A DNA stretch of 64,000 bases from Rhizobium sp. SL86 (lineage in GTDB: Bacteria > Pseudomonadota > Alphaproteobacteria > Rhizobiales > Rhizobiaceae): NCBI RefSeq assembly GCF_026672545.1, contig NZ_JAPPRJ010000005.1:1-64000 (forward strand), read 5' to 3'. The position numbers were made by a program, and so were the translations under genes. Each line of letters starts with the position of its first letter. Within the stretch, counting starts at the first letter, position 1. Positions 8,876 to 16,704 of this stretch are shown piece after piece. Under the pieces are notes generated by a model. That model did not search any database, had not been told where the DNA came from, and saw only the letters and a program-made list of their open reading frames with translations.

Positions 8876-9812
8876 GGGCCTGTCGCAAATTTTCTTGGTT
8901 ACCGGTCTGTTGACCGCCAGCAGAGAAATTGCCGCTCCCAATGTAGCGGAGCGTAACCATACTTTTGGACGCCATCGCCGAAAAGCTGAAGCGGCAATCA
9001 AAGGACGACTTCAAAGGTCGGCATTTCGAGGCATGGCCGATAGTGCAGGCAGTGACCTGGTACCTACGCTATCTGCTCAGCTACCGAGACTTGGAAGAAA
9101 TGTTTCAGGAACGCGGCTTCGAAGTGGACCACAGCACGATCAATCGCTGGGTCCTAGCCTATGCGCCGGTCATTGAGAAACGGCTGCGCCAGTTTCAGCG
9201 CACGCGTTGTGGCTCAGTCAGGATTACGAGACCTAAGTCAAGATCCGGGGCAAGTGGCGATACCTGTACCGCGCCGTCGATAAGCACGGCTTTTTGCTCA
9301 CCGCTAAGCGCTTCTTCCGTAAGAAGCTCAAGGATGAGCCGCTGCTATCGCCGGGGAAGATCGGTACCGATGGCGCCAACACCTTCCCCACAACGATCAA
9401 GACGGCCGTCGATGACGGGCTCCTGCATTGAAACCCTCTACATTATGTCACTAAGCACCTCCAGCAAGGAATCGAGAGCGACCACTTCCGGGTCAAGAAG
9501 AACATGCCAAAGATCGGCGGCTTCCAATCACTCAACACCGCGCGCCGAACGATTGCTGGATTCGAGGCGATGTTGTGGCTGAAGAAGGGCTTTGGTTTCG
9601 CCGGCGGCTGGGCCGTCAACGATCAGAATTGTCTGCTCGCACGGCTCTTCGGACTTCAAAAAGTTAACAAAGCGTGAAAATGCCTTCGGTCGCGGGCTAG
9701 TCTCAGCCTAATGAAAGGTTTGCGACAAGGCAGGTGGCTCACTTTTCGGTGAAAAACCGGCTCAGTTCCGCGCGGAAACCAACAGTTAACCACGAAAATT
9801 TGCTACAGGCCC
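8876..9812. mobile_element. Decayed IS6-family insertion sequence with long inverted ends
   Basis: The ends are imperfect inverted repeats. Starting at 8876 the sequence reads GGGCCTGTCGCAAATTTTC, and the reverse complement of 9786-9812 reads GGGCCTGTAGCAAATTTTC. The match runs about 26 bases with few differences and continues more weakly inward. A second internal copy of the motif (TTTGCGACAAGGC) sits at 9719-9731. The outer GGgCCTGTcGCAAA form matches the IS6 family. No 8-base direct target repeat flanks it, so rearrangement has probably occurred since insertion. It contains one disabled transposase gene. Confidence 0.7.
8965..9677 (+). pseudogene. IS6-family transposase, frameshifted with in-frame stops
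   Basis: The first frame begins with IS6 N-terminal text (FKGRHFEAWPIVQAVTWYL, SYRDLEEMFQERGFEVDHST, IEKRLRQF) and then loses homology near 9215. The next frame carries the rest of the DDE domain: ET-stop-VKIRGKWRYLYRAVD, KKLKDEPLLSPGKIGTDGA, an interruption by TGA at about 9429, then IESDHFRVKKNMPKIGGF and a C-terminal LFGLQKVNKA. With at least one frameshift and two stops in the catalytic domain it cannot make a functional transposase. Confidence 0.85.
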
Positions 9813-9847
9813 GTCTTTGTTGTCGCCGATATCGCCCTCTCCGCTTC

Positions 9848-11419
9848 TTATCCGGCAAGCATCTTTGCCAGCATGAAGCCGGACCCCGCTCCCGTGCCCG
9901 CGCCGGGCCAAGTCGCAGCACCGCACATATAAAGGCCGTCGATAGGGCTTTTGTACCGGGAGAAGCCCGCGACTGGACGGAAGAGGAAATTTTGGTCGAG
10001 ATGATGCGACCCTGAGAGGCTGTCGCCGCCGATGAGGTTTGGGTTTTCTGTCTGCAGGTCGAGCGGCGACCAGACGGCTCTACCGCGAATGCGAGTGCGC
10101 AGCCCCGGCGCCTGGGTTTCGATGATAGACAGAACACGCTCGGCATAGGCGTCCTTCACCGAAGCCCAGTCGGTCGCCTCAATCTCGCCCGCCGCATCGC
10201 CCCTGATCTCGGCGGGGAGCACACGGACCTGAATCCAGAGCACGTGCTTGCCCTCCGGCGCGCGCGAGGGGTCAAGTGCTGTCGGCTGACCGACAACCAG
10301 GACGGGTTCGCGCGGCAGGAGGCCGGACACCGCCTCGCCATAGACGCGTGTCATCATCGCAAGGGTCGGCGCGATGTGAACATAGGCGTAGGATTTCAGC
10401 GAGGGCGAGGCGGACCAGTCGGGCAGATCATCCAGGGTCAGATGGATCATCATGGCGCCGGGCCCGGCGCGATAGGTGGTGAGACCCTCGACGAAGCGGC
10501 GGGGCAGGGTGCTCTGCGGCACCATGCCGTTGAAGAGAAGCTTCGGATGGATATTGGAGATGACGGCGCGCTTCGCCGTCAGCTTGCGACCATCGGCGAG
10601 CGTCACCGTCCGGGCGCGACCGTTGACGATATCGACGGAGGCAACCGGAGAGTTAAGGAAGAGCTCCCCACCCTTGGCTCGAAGGAGGCCGGTCATCGCC
10701 TTGATGATGACATCCGCCCCACCCGCACCGATGACCATACCGAAGGCTTGATTGGTCATGGTCTCAAGATAGGAAAACAGTGCGCCGCCGGCCGCGTCCG
10801 GCGGCAGATCGAGGTGAAGCCCCCAGGCGGCAATCATCGCCTTCAGCTTCTCATCGCGGAAATGCCGGTCGAGGAAGCCGCGCGGCGAGGATAACAGGAG
10901 CCGCAGTAGATCGGTCAGCAATGGCATGCTGCCCGCCCGCCATGCCCTCCACACCGTCTTGGCGCTTTGCGTCGACGGCATGGGCGCGCCGAGCAGGCTA
11001 AAGAGATGCGGAGCAATCGAACCGAATTCGTTGGACATGGCGGCGAAGCGTTCGGCGTCCTTCGGCGACAGTGCGGCGATCGCCGCTGTGTTTTCCGCCG
11101 CATTCGTACCGATGCCGAGATGGGAGCCGTCCGGAAAGACACTGGCGAAGCACCTGGTCGCACGGATGAATCTCAGTCCGTGCGCTGCAAGCTCTCCGGC
11201 ATAAAGATGGTGGAACGCGGAGCCGGCAAACATCGAAAGGTTCATCGCGGCAAGGTCATGACGGAAGCCTGGTTCGATCAGTTCCTGTGTCTTGACCGCC
11301 CCGCCAGCCGAGGACTTGGCCTCCACGACGGCGATTTTCCAGCCCTTGGACGCCAGATGAACAGCAGCGGCCAGACCGTTGTGGCCTGCGCCCAGGATGA
11401 CCGCATCGAAATCAGACAT
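9848..11419 (-). CDS. FAD-dependent oxidoreductase, CrtI/phytoene-desaturase superfamily
   Basis: A 523-residue flavoprotein. It has an N-terminal dinucleotide-binding fold (DAVILGAGHNGLAAAVHLASKG, then the acidic strand end VVEAK), the SAGGAV turn, a middle substrate domain, and a C-terminal FAD-contacting segment near LYMCGAATWPGAGTGAGSG. The family includes carotenoid desaturases, but no carotenoid genes are nearby, so only 'NAD(P)/FAD-dependent oxidoreductase' is supported. The ATG at 11419 gives the canonical start MSDFDAVILGAG; the frame is open to 11539 without coding character. A related flavoprotein lies at 12732-14321. Its promoter region contains two perfect palindromes. Confidence 0.85.
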   Translation of the reverse strand: MSDFDAVILGAGHNGLAAAVHLASKGWKIAVVEAKSSAGGAVKTQELIEPGFRHDLAAMNLSMFAGSAFHHLYAGELAAHGLRFIRATRCFASVFPDGSHLGIGTNAAENTAAIAALSPKDAERFAAMSNEFGSIAPHLFSLLGAPMPSTQSAKTVWRAWRAGSMPLLTDLLRLLLSSPRGFLDRHFRDEKLKAMIAAWGLHLDLPPDAAGGALFSYLETMTNQAFGMVIGAGGADVIIKAMTGLLRAKGGELFLNSPVASVDIVNGRARTVTLADGRKLTAKRAVISNIHPKLLFNGMVPQSTLPRRFVEGLTTYRAGPGAMMIHLTLDDLPDWSASPSLKSYAYVHIAPTLAMMTRVYGEAVSGLLPREPVLVVGQPTALDPSRAPEGKHVLWIQVRVLPAEIRGDAAGEIEATDWASVKDAYAERVLSIIETQAPGLRTRIRGRAVWSPLDLQTENPNLIGGDSLSGSHHLDQNFLFRPVAGFSRYKSPIDGLYMCGAATWPGAGTGAGSGFMLAKMLAG

Positions 11420-11447
11420 GTCGCTTCCCGGTTTGCGGATATATTTC

Positions 11448-11459
11448 TGTATGCATACA
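11448..11459. promoter_or_regulatory. Palindrome TGTATGCATACA, candidate regulator-binding site
   Basis: A perfect 12-base palindrome 29 bases upstream of the flavoprotein start on the minus strand, within the promoter region shared with the divergent cyclase gene. Its TATGCATA core recurs in the palindrome at 18885-18900 before the oxidoreductase operon. MarR proteins bind AT-rich palindromes of this kind and a MarR gene lies in the cluster, so I infer an operator. Confidence 0.5.
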
Positions 11460-11474
11460 TTTTCCGGAAAATGT
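11457..11474. promoter_or_regulatory. 18-base perfect palindrome ACATTTTCCGGAAAATGT
   Basis: An uninterrupted perfect inverted repeat that abuts and slightly overlaps the TGTATGCATACA site. Its chance occurrence is low and it lies between the divergent flavoprotein and cyclase genes. It could be a second operator or could form a cruciform or hairpin in the flavoprotein leader. No T-run follows, so it is not a terminator. Confidence 0.5.
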
Positions 11475-11692
11475 CTCAATATTAAAATAGTTTGGCGTGC
11501 GGGGATCGGCGCTATAAACCTCCGGTTTGCCGCAAGCACTGTGTGGCGGGGGCCTCAGGATGTCGACTTCGGGAGGACCTAAAGCGCTTCGCAAACTTAC
11601 TTGCATTGACATATATTCTGATCTAGCGTCGCCACAATGCAGGGCCCGGGCGGGCGTCGGCCGGGTGCGCATCCGTCAATAAGGGGAACATC

Positions 11693-12478
11693 ATGTCGGA
11701 TACAAACACACTCTCTCAACTCGCCGCCAGTCTTCTGACCGGCACGGTCAAGGTCGTCGATCTCACCGCGCCGCTCGGCCCGGATACGCCGGTCCTTTAT
11801 CTCCCGCCGCAGTTCGGCAAGAACACGCCGAGCGTCAAGGTTCATGAAATCTCTGCCTATGATGAGAATGGACCGTTCTGGGCCTGGAACTGGCTGGAGC
11901 TCGGTGAACATACGGGTACGCATTTCGACGCGCCCTGTCACTGGATCACCGGCAAGGATCATCCGGGCAACACGACGGATACGATCCCGCCGCAGAATTT
12001 TGTCGCTCCGGTGAATGTGATCGATCGTTCGAAGGAAGCTGCGGAGAATAATGACTATCTGCTGACCGTCGAAAGCATCCAGGAATGGGAGGCGGAGCAT
12101 GGAGAGATCGCCGCCGGCACCTGGGTTTTGATGCGCACCGACTGGTACAAGCGCAACGGTTCCTCCGAGACCTTCCTCAACGCAGACGAAACCGGACCGC
12201 ATACGCCCGGACCGACGGCAGAAGCGATCGAATATCTCCTTTCCAAGGGCATTATCGGCTGGGGCCAGGAAACGATCGGAACCGATGCCGGCATGGCCGG
12301 CGGCATGAACCCGCCCTTCCCGGCGCATAACCTCATGCACAAAGCCAATAAATACGGCCTCGCCAGCCTGTCGAACCTCGACCAGCTGCCGCCCAAGGGC
12401 GCTATCCTGATTGCTGCGCCGCTGAAATTCGTCAAGGGCACCGGCTCGCCGGTGCGCGCTCTGGCGCTGATCGCTTGA
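11693..12478 (+). CDS. Cyclase family protein (kynurenine-formamidase-like metal hydrolase)
   Basis: A 261-residue member of the putative cyclase family. The metal-binding motif HTGTHFDAPCHW at about residues 75-86 is the family signature, and a later AHNLMHKANKYGL carries further conserved histidines. Relatives hydrolyse N-formylkynurenine, isatin or similar cyclic amides and arylformamides. A good ribosome site (AAGGGGAAC) precedes the ATG. The flanking flavoproteins and the indolepyruvate oxidoreductase suggest an aromatic or indolic substrate, but this is inference. It is transcribed divergently from the first flavoprotein gene and precedes the second by 253 bases. Confidence 0.8.
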   Translation: MSDTNTLSQLAASLLTGTVKVVDLTAPLGPDTPVLYLPPQFGKNTPSVKVHEISAYDENGPFWAWNWLELGEHTGTHFDAPCHWITGKDHPGNTTDTIPPQNFVAPVNVIDRSKEAAENNDYLLTVESIQEWEAEHGEIAAGTWVLMRTDWYKRNGSSETFLNADETGPHTPGPTAEAIEYLLSKGIIGWGQETIGTDAGMAGGMNPPFPAHNLMHKANKYGLASLSNLDQLPPKGAILIAAPLKFVKGTGSPVRALALIA

Positions 12479-12650
12479 GGCGAGGGCGGCTCTCCATCAC
12501 TCCGTCAGGCCGGGCCCAGTCCGGGATGGCGGAAGGAAGGTACAGAGACTCGCCACGCCATCTCCCCGACTTGAAGATGGAGGTGGCGGCAGCAGCGCGG
12601 ATCTTTGCCGCGGATGCTGAAGCAAGCTTGAAGAGAGAACCCTCCCAAAC

Positions 12651-12670
12651 CCTTCCCCATAAGGGGCAGG
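12651..12670. repeat. Short palindromic intergenic repeat, RIME/REP-like
   Basis: The sequence CCTTCCCCATAAGGGGCAGG can fold into a short GC-rich hairpin within the 253-base gap between the cyclase and flavoprotein genes. It resembles the 'CCCTTCCCC...GGGG(A/C)AGG' palindromic repeats scattered through rhizobial intergenic regions. No second copy was found in the window, so its family membership is tentative. The rest of the gap shows no convincing gene. Confidence 0.3.
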
Positions 12671-12731
12671 AGAGTGACCGCTGCGGCAAGACCATCATCG
12701 CAGAAACGCATCCCCCGAACGGAGATGCCCC

Positions 12732-14321
12732 ATGAGCGAACCAGATTACATTATCGTCGGCAGCGGCATTAATGCGCTGGTGGCAGCGGCAATGCTGGGC
12801 AAGAAGGGCAGGAAAGTCCTGGTGCTCGAGCGCAACCCGCAGATCGGCGGATGCCTGCGCACGGAAGAGATCACCGCGCCGGGCTTTGTGCATGACGTGA
12901 TGGCCACGACCATGGTGCTGTTCATCACCTCGTCGGCCTTTGCAGCACTTGGCAAGGATCTGGAAGCCCGGGGGCTCGAATTCTGCCACGCGGCGACACC
13001 GACCGGGGTGCTGAGACCCGATGGATCGCATGCGATCCTCTCGATGAACCGGGCCGAGAATGTTACACATTTCGACAGGCTTGCGACCGGCGACGGACAG
13101 GCATTCGACCGCGAGATGAATCGTTTCGGCGGCAATGCCGGCTTTGTCTTCGGGCTGCTTGGCGGCAATCTGTGGTCGGTGGCAACAGCTAGGCTGGTGG
13201 CGAAGGAGGCGTGGGCGCGCGGGCTGAAAGGCCTGGCATCCTTCTTCGGCGAGGCGCTGGCCCCGGCGCGATCCTATTTGGAGACGACCTACACATCCGA
13301 GGAGATGAAGGCACTCTGGGCGCCCTGGGCGCTGCATTGCGGGCTGGGGCCGGAAAGCAGCTATTCGGCCGAGATGACCAGGGTCATCGGCTTTGCCATC
13401 GAACTCGCCGGCTGCCCGATCGTCAAGGGTGGGGCGGTGAACCTGCTGAAAGCCTTCGAAAAGCTGATCCGCGACCAGGGTGGCAAGATCGTTACCGATG
13501 CGGATGTCGACCAGATCATACAAGGGCAGGGCGGCCGGGCTGCAGGCGTAACGCTCGCCGATGGCCGCAGCTTCAAGGCGAAGTCCGGCGTGATCGCCTC
13601 GATGACGCCCGACCAGATTTATACGCGGCTCCTGAAAAACTGGCCGGCGGCGCAGCCCGACTATGTGGTGGAAGGACTAAAAACCTATCGCTATGGCAAG
13701 GGCAACATGCAGATCCACTACGCACTGAAAGCGCCGCCGCGCTGGAGGGCGGGGGAAGCGCTCGGTAAGGTGGCGCTGCTGCACCTCACTCCCGGTCTCG
13801 ATGGCGTCTCCCGTTCGTCCAACGAGGCGGAACGCGGGCTTCTGCCGGCGGAACCCACCGTCTGTGTCGGCCAGCCGACCTCCTTCGATCCGAGCCGTGC
13901 GCCGGAGGGCCAGTCTATCCTCTGGCTGCAATTGCCCGATACGCCGCGTTCCATCAAGGGCGATGCCGCAGGTCTGCTTGATTGCCCGGCGGACGGACGC
14001 TGGACGGAAGCGCTGCGCGAAGCCTTTGCTGACCGCATTGAGGCAATGTTGCGCCACCACATCGAGAATTTCGACGAGGCGGTCGCCGCTCGGCGCGTCT
14101 ATTCGCCGGCCGACCTCGAGGCGATGAACATGAACCTTGTCGGCGGCGATCCGTACGGCGGTTTCTGTGGGTTGGACCAGTTTTTCCTCTGGCGTCCGTT
14201 CAAGAGACCGAATAACCACACGACGCATGTACCGGGGCTCTACCATATCGGAGCATCTACCCATCCGGGGCCGGGCCTTGGCGCCGGTTCGGGCTTCCTG
14301 CTCGGCACATCATTGAAATAA
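12732..14321 (+). CDS. FAD-dependent oxidoreductase, CrtI/phytoene-desaturase superfamily (second copy)
   Basis: A 529-residue flavoprotein. The Rossmann segment is DYIIVGSGINALVAAAMLGKKG with the VLERNPQIGG turn. A middle domain follows, and the C-terminal FAD segment reads GLYHIGASTHPGPGLGAGSGF. It is co-linear with the 9848-11419 protein (compare the shared 'VCVGQPTSFDPSRAPEG' here with 'LVVGQPTALDPSRAPEG' there), so the two are paralogues and may form a hetero-oligomer or act on successive intermediates. A MarR gene follows after 16 bases and is probably co-transcribed. The substrate is unknown. Confidence 0.85.
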   Translation: MSEPDYIIVGSGINALVAAAMLGKKGRKVLVLERNPQIGGCLRTEEITAPGFVHDVMATTMVLFITSSAFAALGKDLEARGLEFCHAATPTGVLRPDGSHAILSMNRAENVTHFDRLATGDGQAFDREMNRFGGNAGFVFGLLGGNLWSVATARLVAKEAWARGLKGLASFFGEALAPARSYLETTYTSEEMKALWAPWALHCGLGPESSYSAEMTRVIGFAIELAGCPIVKGGAVNLLKAFEKLIRDQGGKIVTDADVDQIIQGQGGRAAGVTLADGRSFKAKSGVIASMTPDQIYTRLLKNWPAAQPDYVVEGLKTYRYGKGNMQIHYALKAPPRWRAGEALGKVALLHLTPGLDGVSRSSNEAERGLLPAEPTVCVGQPTSFDPSRAPEGQSILWLQLPDTPRSIKGDAAGLLDCPADGRWTEALREAFADRIEAMLRHHIENFDEAVAARRVYSPADLEAMNMNLVGGDPYGGFCGLDQFFLWRPFKRPNNHTTHVPGLYHIGASTHPGPGLGAGSGFLLGTSLK

Positions 14322-14337
14322 CTTGGGAGAGGATGGA

Positions 14338-14844
14338 ATGGAGAATGGCCTTTCCGATGATACTGTCGGAAATCCGGACGCGGAAGAGGGACGCGTGCCC
14401 GGTCTGGGCGAGATCGGACTGAACAACTTCGCGCCCTATGTGATGAACAGGATCATGGCGCGATGGAACGCCAACCTGGCGGAAGATCTCAAGGTGCGCG
14501 AAATGAGCACGATCAAGATGCGCGCGCTGGCCGTTTTGCACGTATCGAGTTCGTTGACGATCAACGAGCTTTCCGTCCTTGCGGTGACGGAACAATCGAC
14601 CATGAGCCGCACGGTCGATGCGCTGGAGGAGCAAGGCCTCATTCTGCGGACGCCACGGCAGGACGATATGCGTGTTCGCGATGTGACGATCACGCAGGAA
14701 GGTCGCGCGGTCTTCGAAGATGTTTGGCCCATCATGTATACCGACTTGCAACGCATGTTCCGGGGGATCGGTCACGATGAACAACAGGCCTTCCTGGCCA
14801 CGCTGCAGAAGATCCTTCGCAATATTCGCCGTCACGAGATTTGA
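14338..14844 (+). CDS. MarR family transcriptional regulator
   Basis: A 168-residue winged-helix regulator. The recognition region LTINELSVLAVTEQSTMSRTVDALEEQGLI and the wing RTPRQDDMRVRDVTITQEGR are typical of MarR proteins, which usually repress neighbouring catabolic genes until an aromatic ligand binds. The start at 14338 follows GGGAGAGG by a proper spacing; an in-frame TTG at 14323 is less likely. It sits inside the flavoprotein/cyclase/oxidoreductase cluster. I infer that it controls that cluster through the TATGCATA palindromes at 11448 and 18885. Confidence 0.85.
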   Translation: MENGLSDDTVGNPDAEEGRVPGLGEIGLNNFAPYVMNRIMARWNANLAEDLKVREMSTIKMRALAVLHVSSSLTINELSVLAVTEQSTMSRTVDALEEQGLILRTPRQDDMRVRDVTITQEGRAVFEDVWPIMYTDLQRMFRGIGHDEQQAFLATLQKILRNIRRHEI

Positions 14845-15140
14845 TGCCGGCACGTAAGATCAGGCGGCCATTGCCGCCTCGAACCAACTCGTTAATCAGA
14901 CCGTGTGCGCTCTCGGCAGGATTTTCGGCCCATGTCACTTTCGTGTTGCGAAGTGAGCATTTTGATCGCTGGCACGGATATCTTCGTAAGCTCGAGAGCT
15001 TCAAGACCGACAGTGCAGGCGGCTGCGCGCATCGCCGCGCCGCCTGAACGGGAGGATATCGCAAGCTCCCTGTCTGATCTCAAGCAAGGAGCTGTTTAGG
15101 CCTCGATGAGCGGTCGGGTGTCAGGATTGCGTCCTGCCGC
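14845..15140. other. Convergent intergenic region without a supported gene
   Basis: These 296 bases separate the ends of the MarR gene and the oxidoreductase subunit gene, which converge. Short open frames exist here but show no recognisable family or ribosome site, and no clear terminator with a T-run was seen. Confidence 0.5.
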
Positions 15141-16691
15141 TTAAAGCGTTGCAACCGTTTTCAGCGCGCCGTCGAGCGCAACACCACCCTCGTCGAGCAG
15201 GGCCGCCTGACGCAGCCGGCGCATCCAGGCCGCTCCGTCTTCGCGACCGGCCAGCATCGGCAGGGCCGACATGACGCGGTCGAACTTGGAGAGGCCGCGG
15301 ACATGCGTGTCGGAATAGCCCTTGACCAGGCGGCGGTTGCCCAGCACCTCGACGGCGAGATCATAATTGAGTGCCAGCACCTCGAGCGCCGAGGCGATCC
15401 AGGCCCTGCGATGCTCCGTCTCGACCGCGTGGCGCAGGTTGCCGCGCCGGAAGCGGCGAAGTGAGGAGACGAGGTAAAGGCCGGCAAACCAGAAAAGCGT
15501 GCCGGTCTTCACGCGGCGGCCCTTGTCGATGCGCCGGTTCAGCCAGTTGAACAGGGCGGGGCGGCTTTCGATGAAGCGTCCGAGGCTCCTGGGCAGCGTG
15601 CCGCAGACTTCCTCCATGCGTGGATGCATGTACTCGGTCGTGTAGAGGATCTGGTCCCCCTTGATGCCGACTTCCTTTTTCACCCGGTCAAAGCGGCTGC
15701 CACGCGTCTTCAGATCGGCGACACGGATCACGTCGTCATAGGCCATGGCCACGGCGACATATTTCGCCCCTTGCGCGGTGAAGGCGAAATCCTTCTCTGC
15801 TCCGCCATGGGCTGCGTCGGCAGCATGCAGCTTACCGACCTCGGTCAGGTATTCATCCGCGTAGGTAGGATCCTGGAAGTCGGTGAGTTTCTTCACCCCC
15901 GCATAGAGCATGGGCTGGACCCGTTCCGGAAATTCCTGGCGGATGCGGGCGATCAATCCGTCAAGTGCCGGATAGCCGGCACTCTGCGGGATTGCGGCAA
16001 AGGTCTTGCCGGGCTCGGCGGAAACCGTGTCATTGCCACCGCGCAACACCCTGTCATAGGCAGCGTTGAAGGCGCGAAGGCTCGCGTCCACGCCCTTGCC
16101 GCCATGGCGCACGGTTGCCTCGAAGGCTTCCTTGGCAAAGGGGAGGGCACCGGAGGCGGCAAGCGCGCCGAACATGGATGAGGAAATGACGCTGCCGTTC
16201 TTCGTCGCCAGCGTATCCATATCGAAGGCAATCGTCTTCTTCGCCGCGAAGTCGGTCGCATCGACAACCACGGTCGGGTCGCCAATGCCATTGCCGGGCT
16301 TCTCTTTCTCGCCGACGGCAAAGGAACGGTGCGTCGAGGCGATCAGCATCGTCTTGTCCGGCGTGACCAGTCCGCGCAGCACGGAGCGCCCGGCTTCCAT
16401 CAGTTCGGCGGCCAATACGATATCGACATCGCCTGGCGTCGGCATTAAGGCCAGAACGGGCGCTGCGCCCTCGCGTGCCTTCAGCAGTTCCAGGTAATAG
16501 ATTGTTGCGCCGGTGCGCTGGGCAACGCCCGGCACGGAGGTGGTCTGCGCCACCCAGCCTTGGGATTCCGCCAACTCAACGATCCAGTCGGCCAAAACCC
16601 CGCCACCCTGGCCGCCCATGGCAAGGATGGCAATCGACAGTGGCTTGTCGTGCGAGAGGGCGGCGAATGCATTGTCGACATGTATGTTCAT
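15141..16691 (-). CDS. Indolepyruvate oxidoreductase beta subunit family protein with C-terminal extension
   Basis: A 516-residue protein. Residues 1 to about 200 match the gamma/beta (IorB-like) domain of 2-oxoacid:ferredoxin oxidoreductases (LSIAILAMGGQGGGVLADWI, VPGVAQRTGATIYYLEL). The rest is the long extension (DUF6537-like) seen in proteobacterial IorB-type proteins. It should combine with the larger upstream subunit to decarboxylate aryl pyruvates to aryl-acyl-CoA. The frame is open to 16916, but ATG 16691 gives the family N-terminus and leaves 13 bases after the upstream gene's stop, consistent with a two-gene operon. Confidence 0.82.
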   Translation of the reverse strand: MNIHVDNAFAALSHDKPLSIAILAMGGQGGGVLADWIVELAESQGWVAQTTSVPGVAQRTGATIYYLELLKAREGAAPVLALMPTPGDVDIVLAAELMEAGRSVLRGLVTPDKTMLIASTHRSFAVGEKEKPGNGIGDPTVVVDATDFAAKKTIAFDMDTLATKNGSVISSSMFGALAASGALPFAKEAFEATVRHGGKGVDASLRAFNAAYDRVLRGGNDTVSAEPGKTFAAIPQSAGYPALDGLIARIRQEFPERVQPMLYAGVKKLTDFQDPTYADEYLTEVGKLHAADAAHGGAEKDFAFTAQGAKYVAVAMAYDDVIRVADLKTRGSRFDRVKKEVGIKGDQILYTTEYMHPRMEEVCGTLPRSLGRFIESRPALFNWLNRRIDKGRRVKTGTLFWFAGLYLVSSLRRFRRGNLRHAVETEHRRAWIASALEVLALNYDLAVEVLGNRRLVKGYSDTHVRGLSKFDRVMSALPMLAGREDGAAWMRRLRQAALLDEGGVALDGALKTVATL

Positions 16692-16704
16692 GGATTTGAC
16701 CCTC

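Noticed and set aside
10244..10894. Long plus-strand open frame of 216 codons inside the flavoprotein gene
   Set aside because: It is antisense to a well-supported gene, has no family motifs, and its composition follows the codon bias of the opposite strand.
9848..14321. Carotenoid biosynthesis locus (phytoene desaturase-like proteins)
   Set aside because: Both proteins belong to the broad CrtI-like flavoprotein superfamily, but no phytoene synthase, prenyltransferase or cyclase of carotenoid type is nearby, and the neighbours point to aromatic metabolism.
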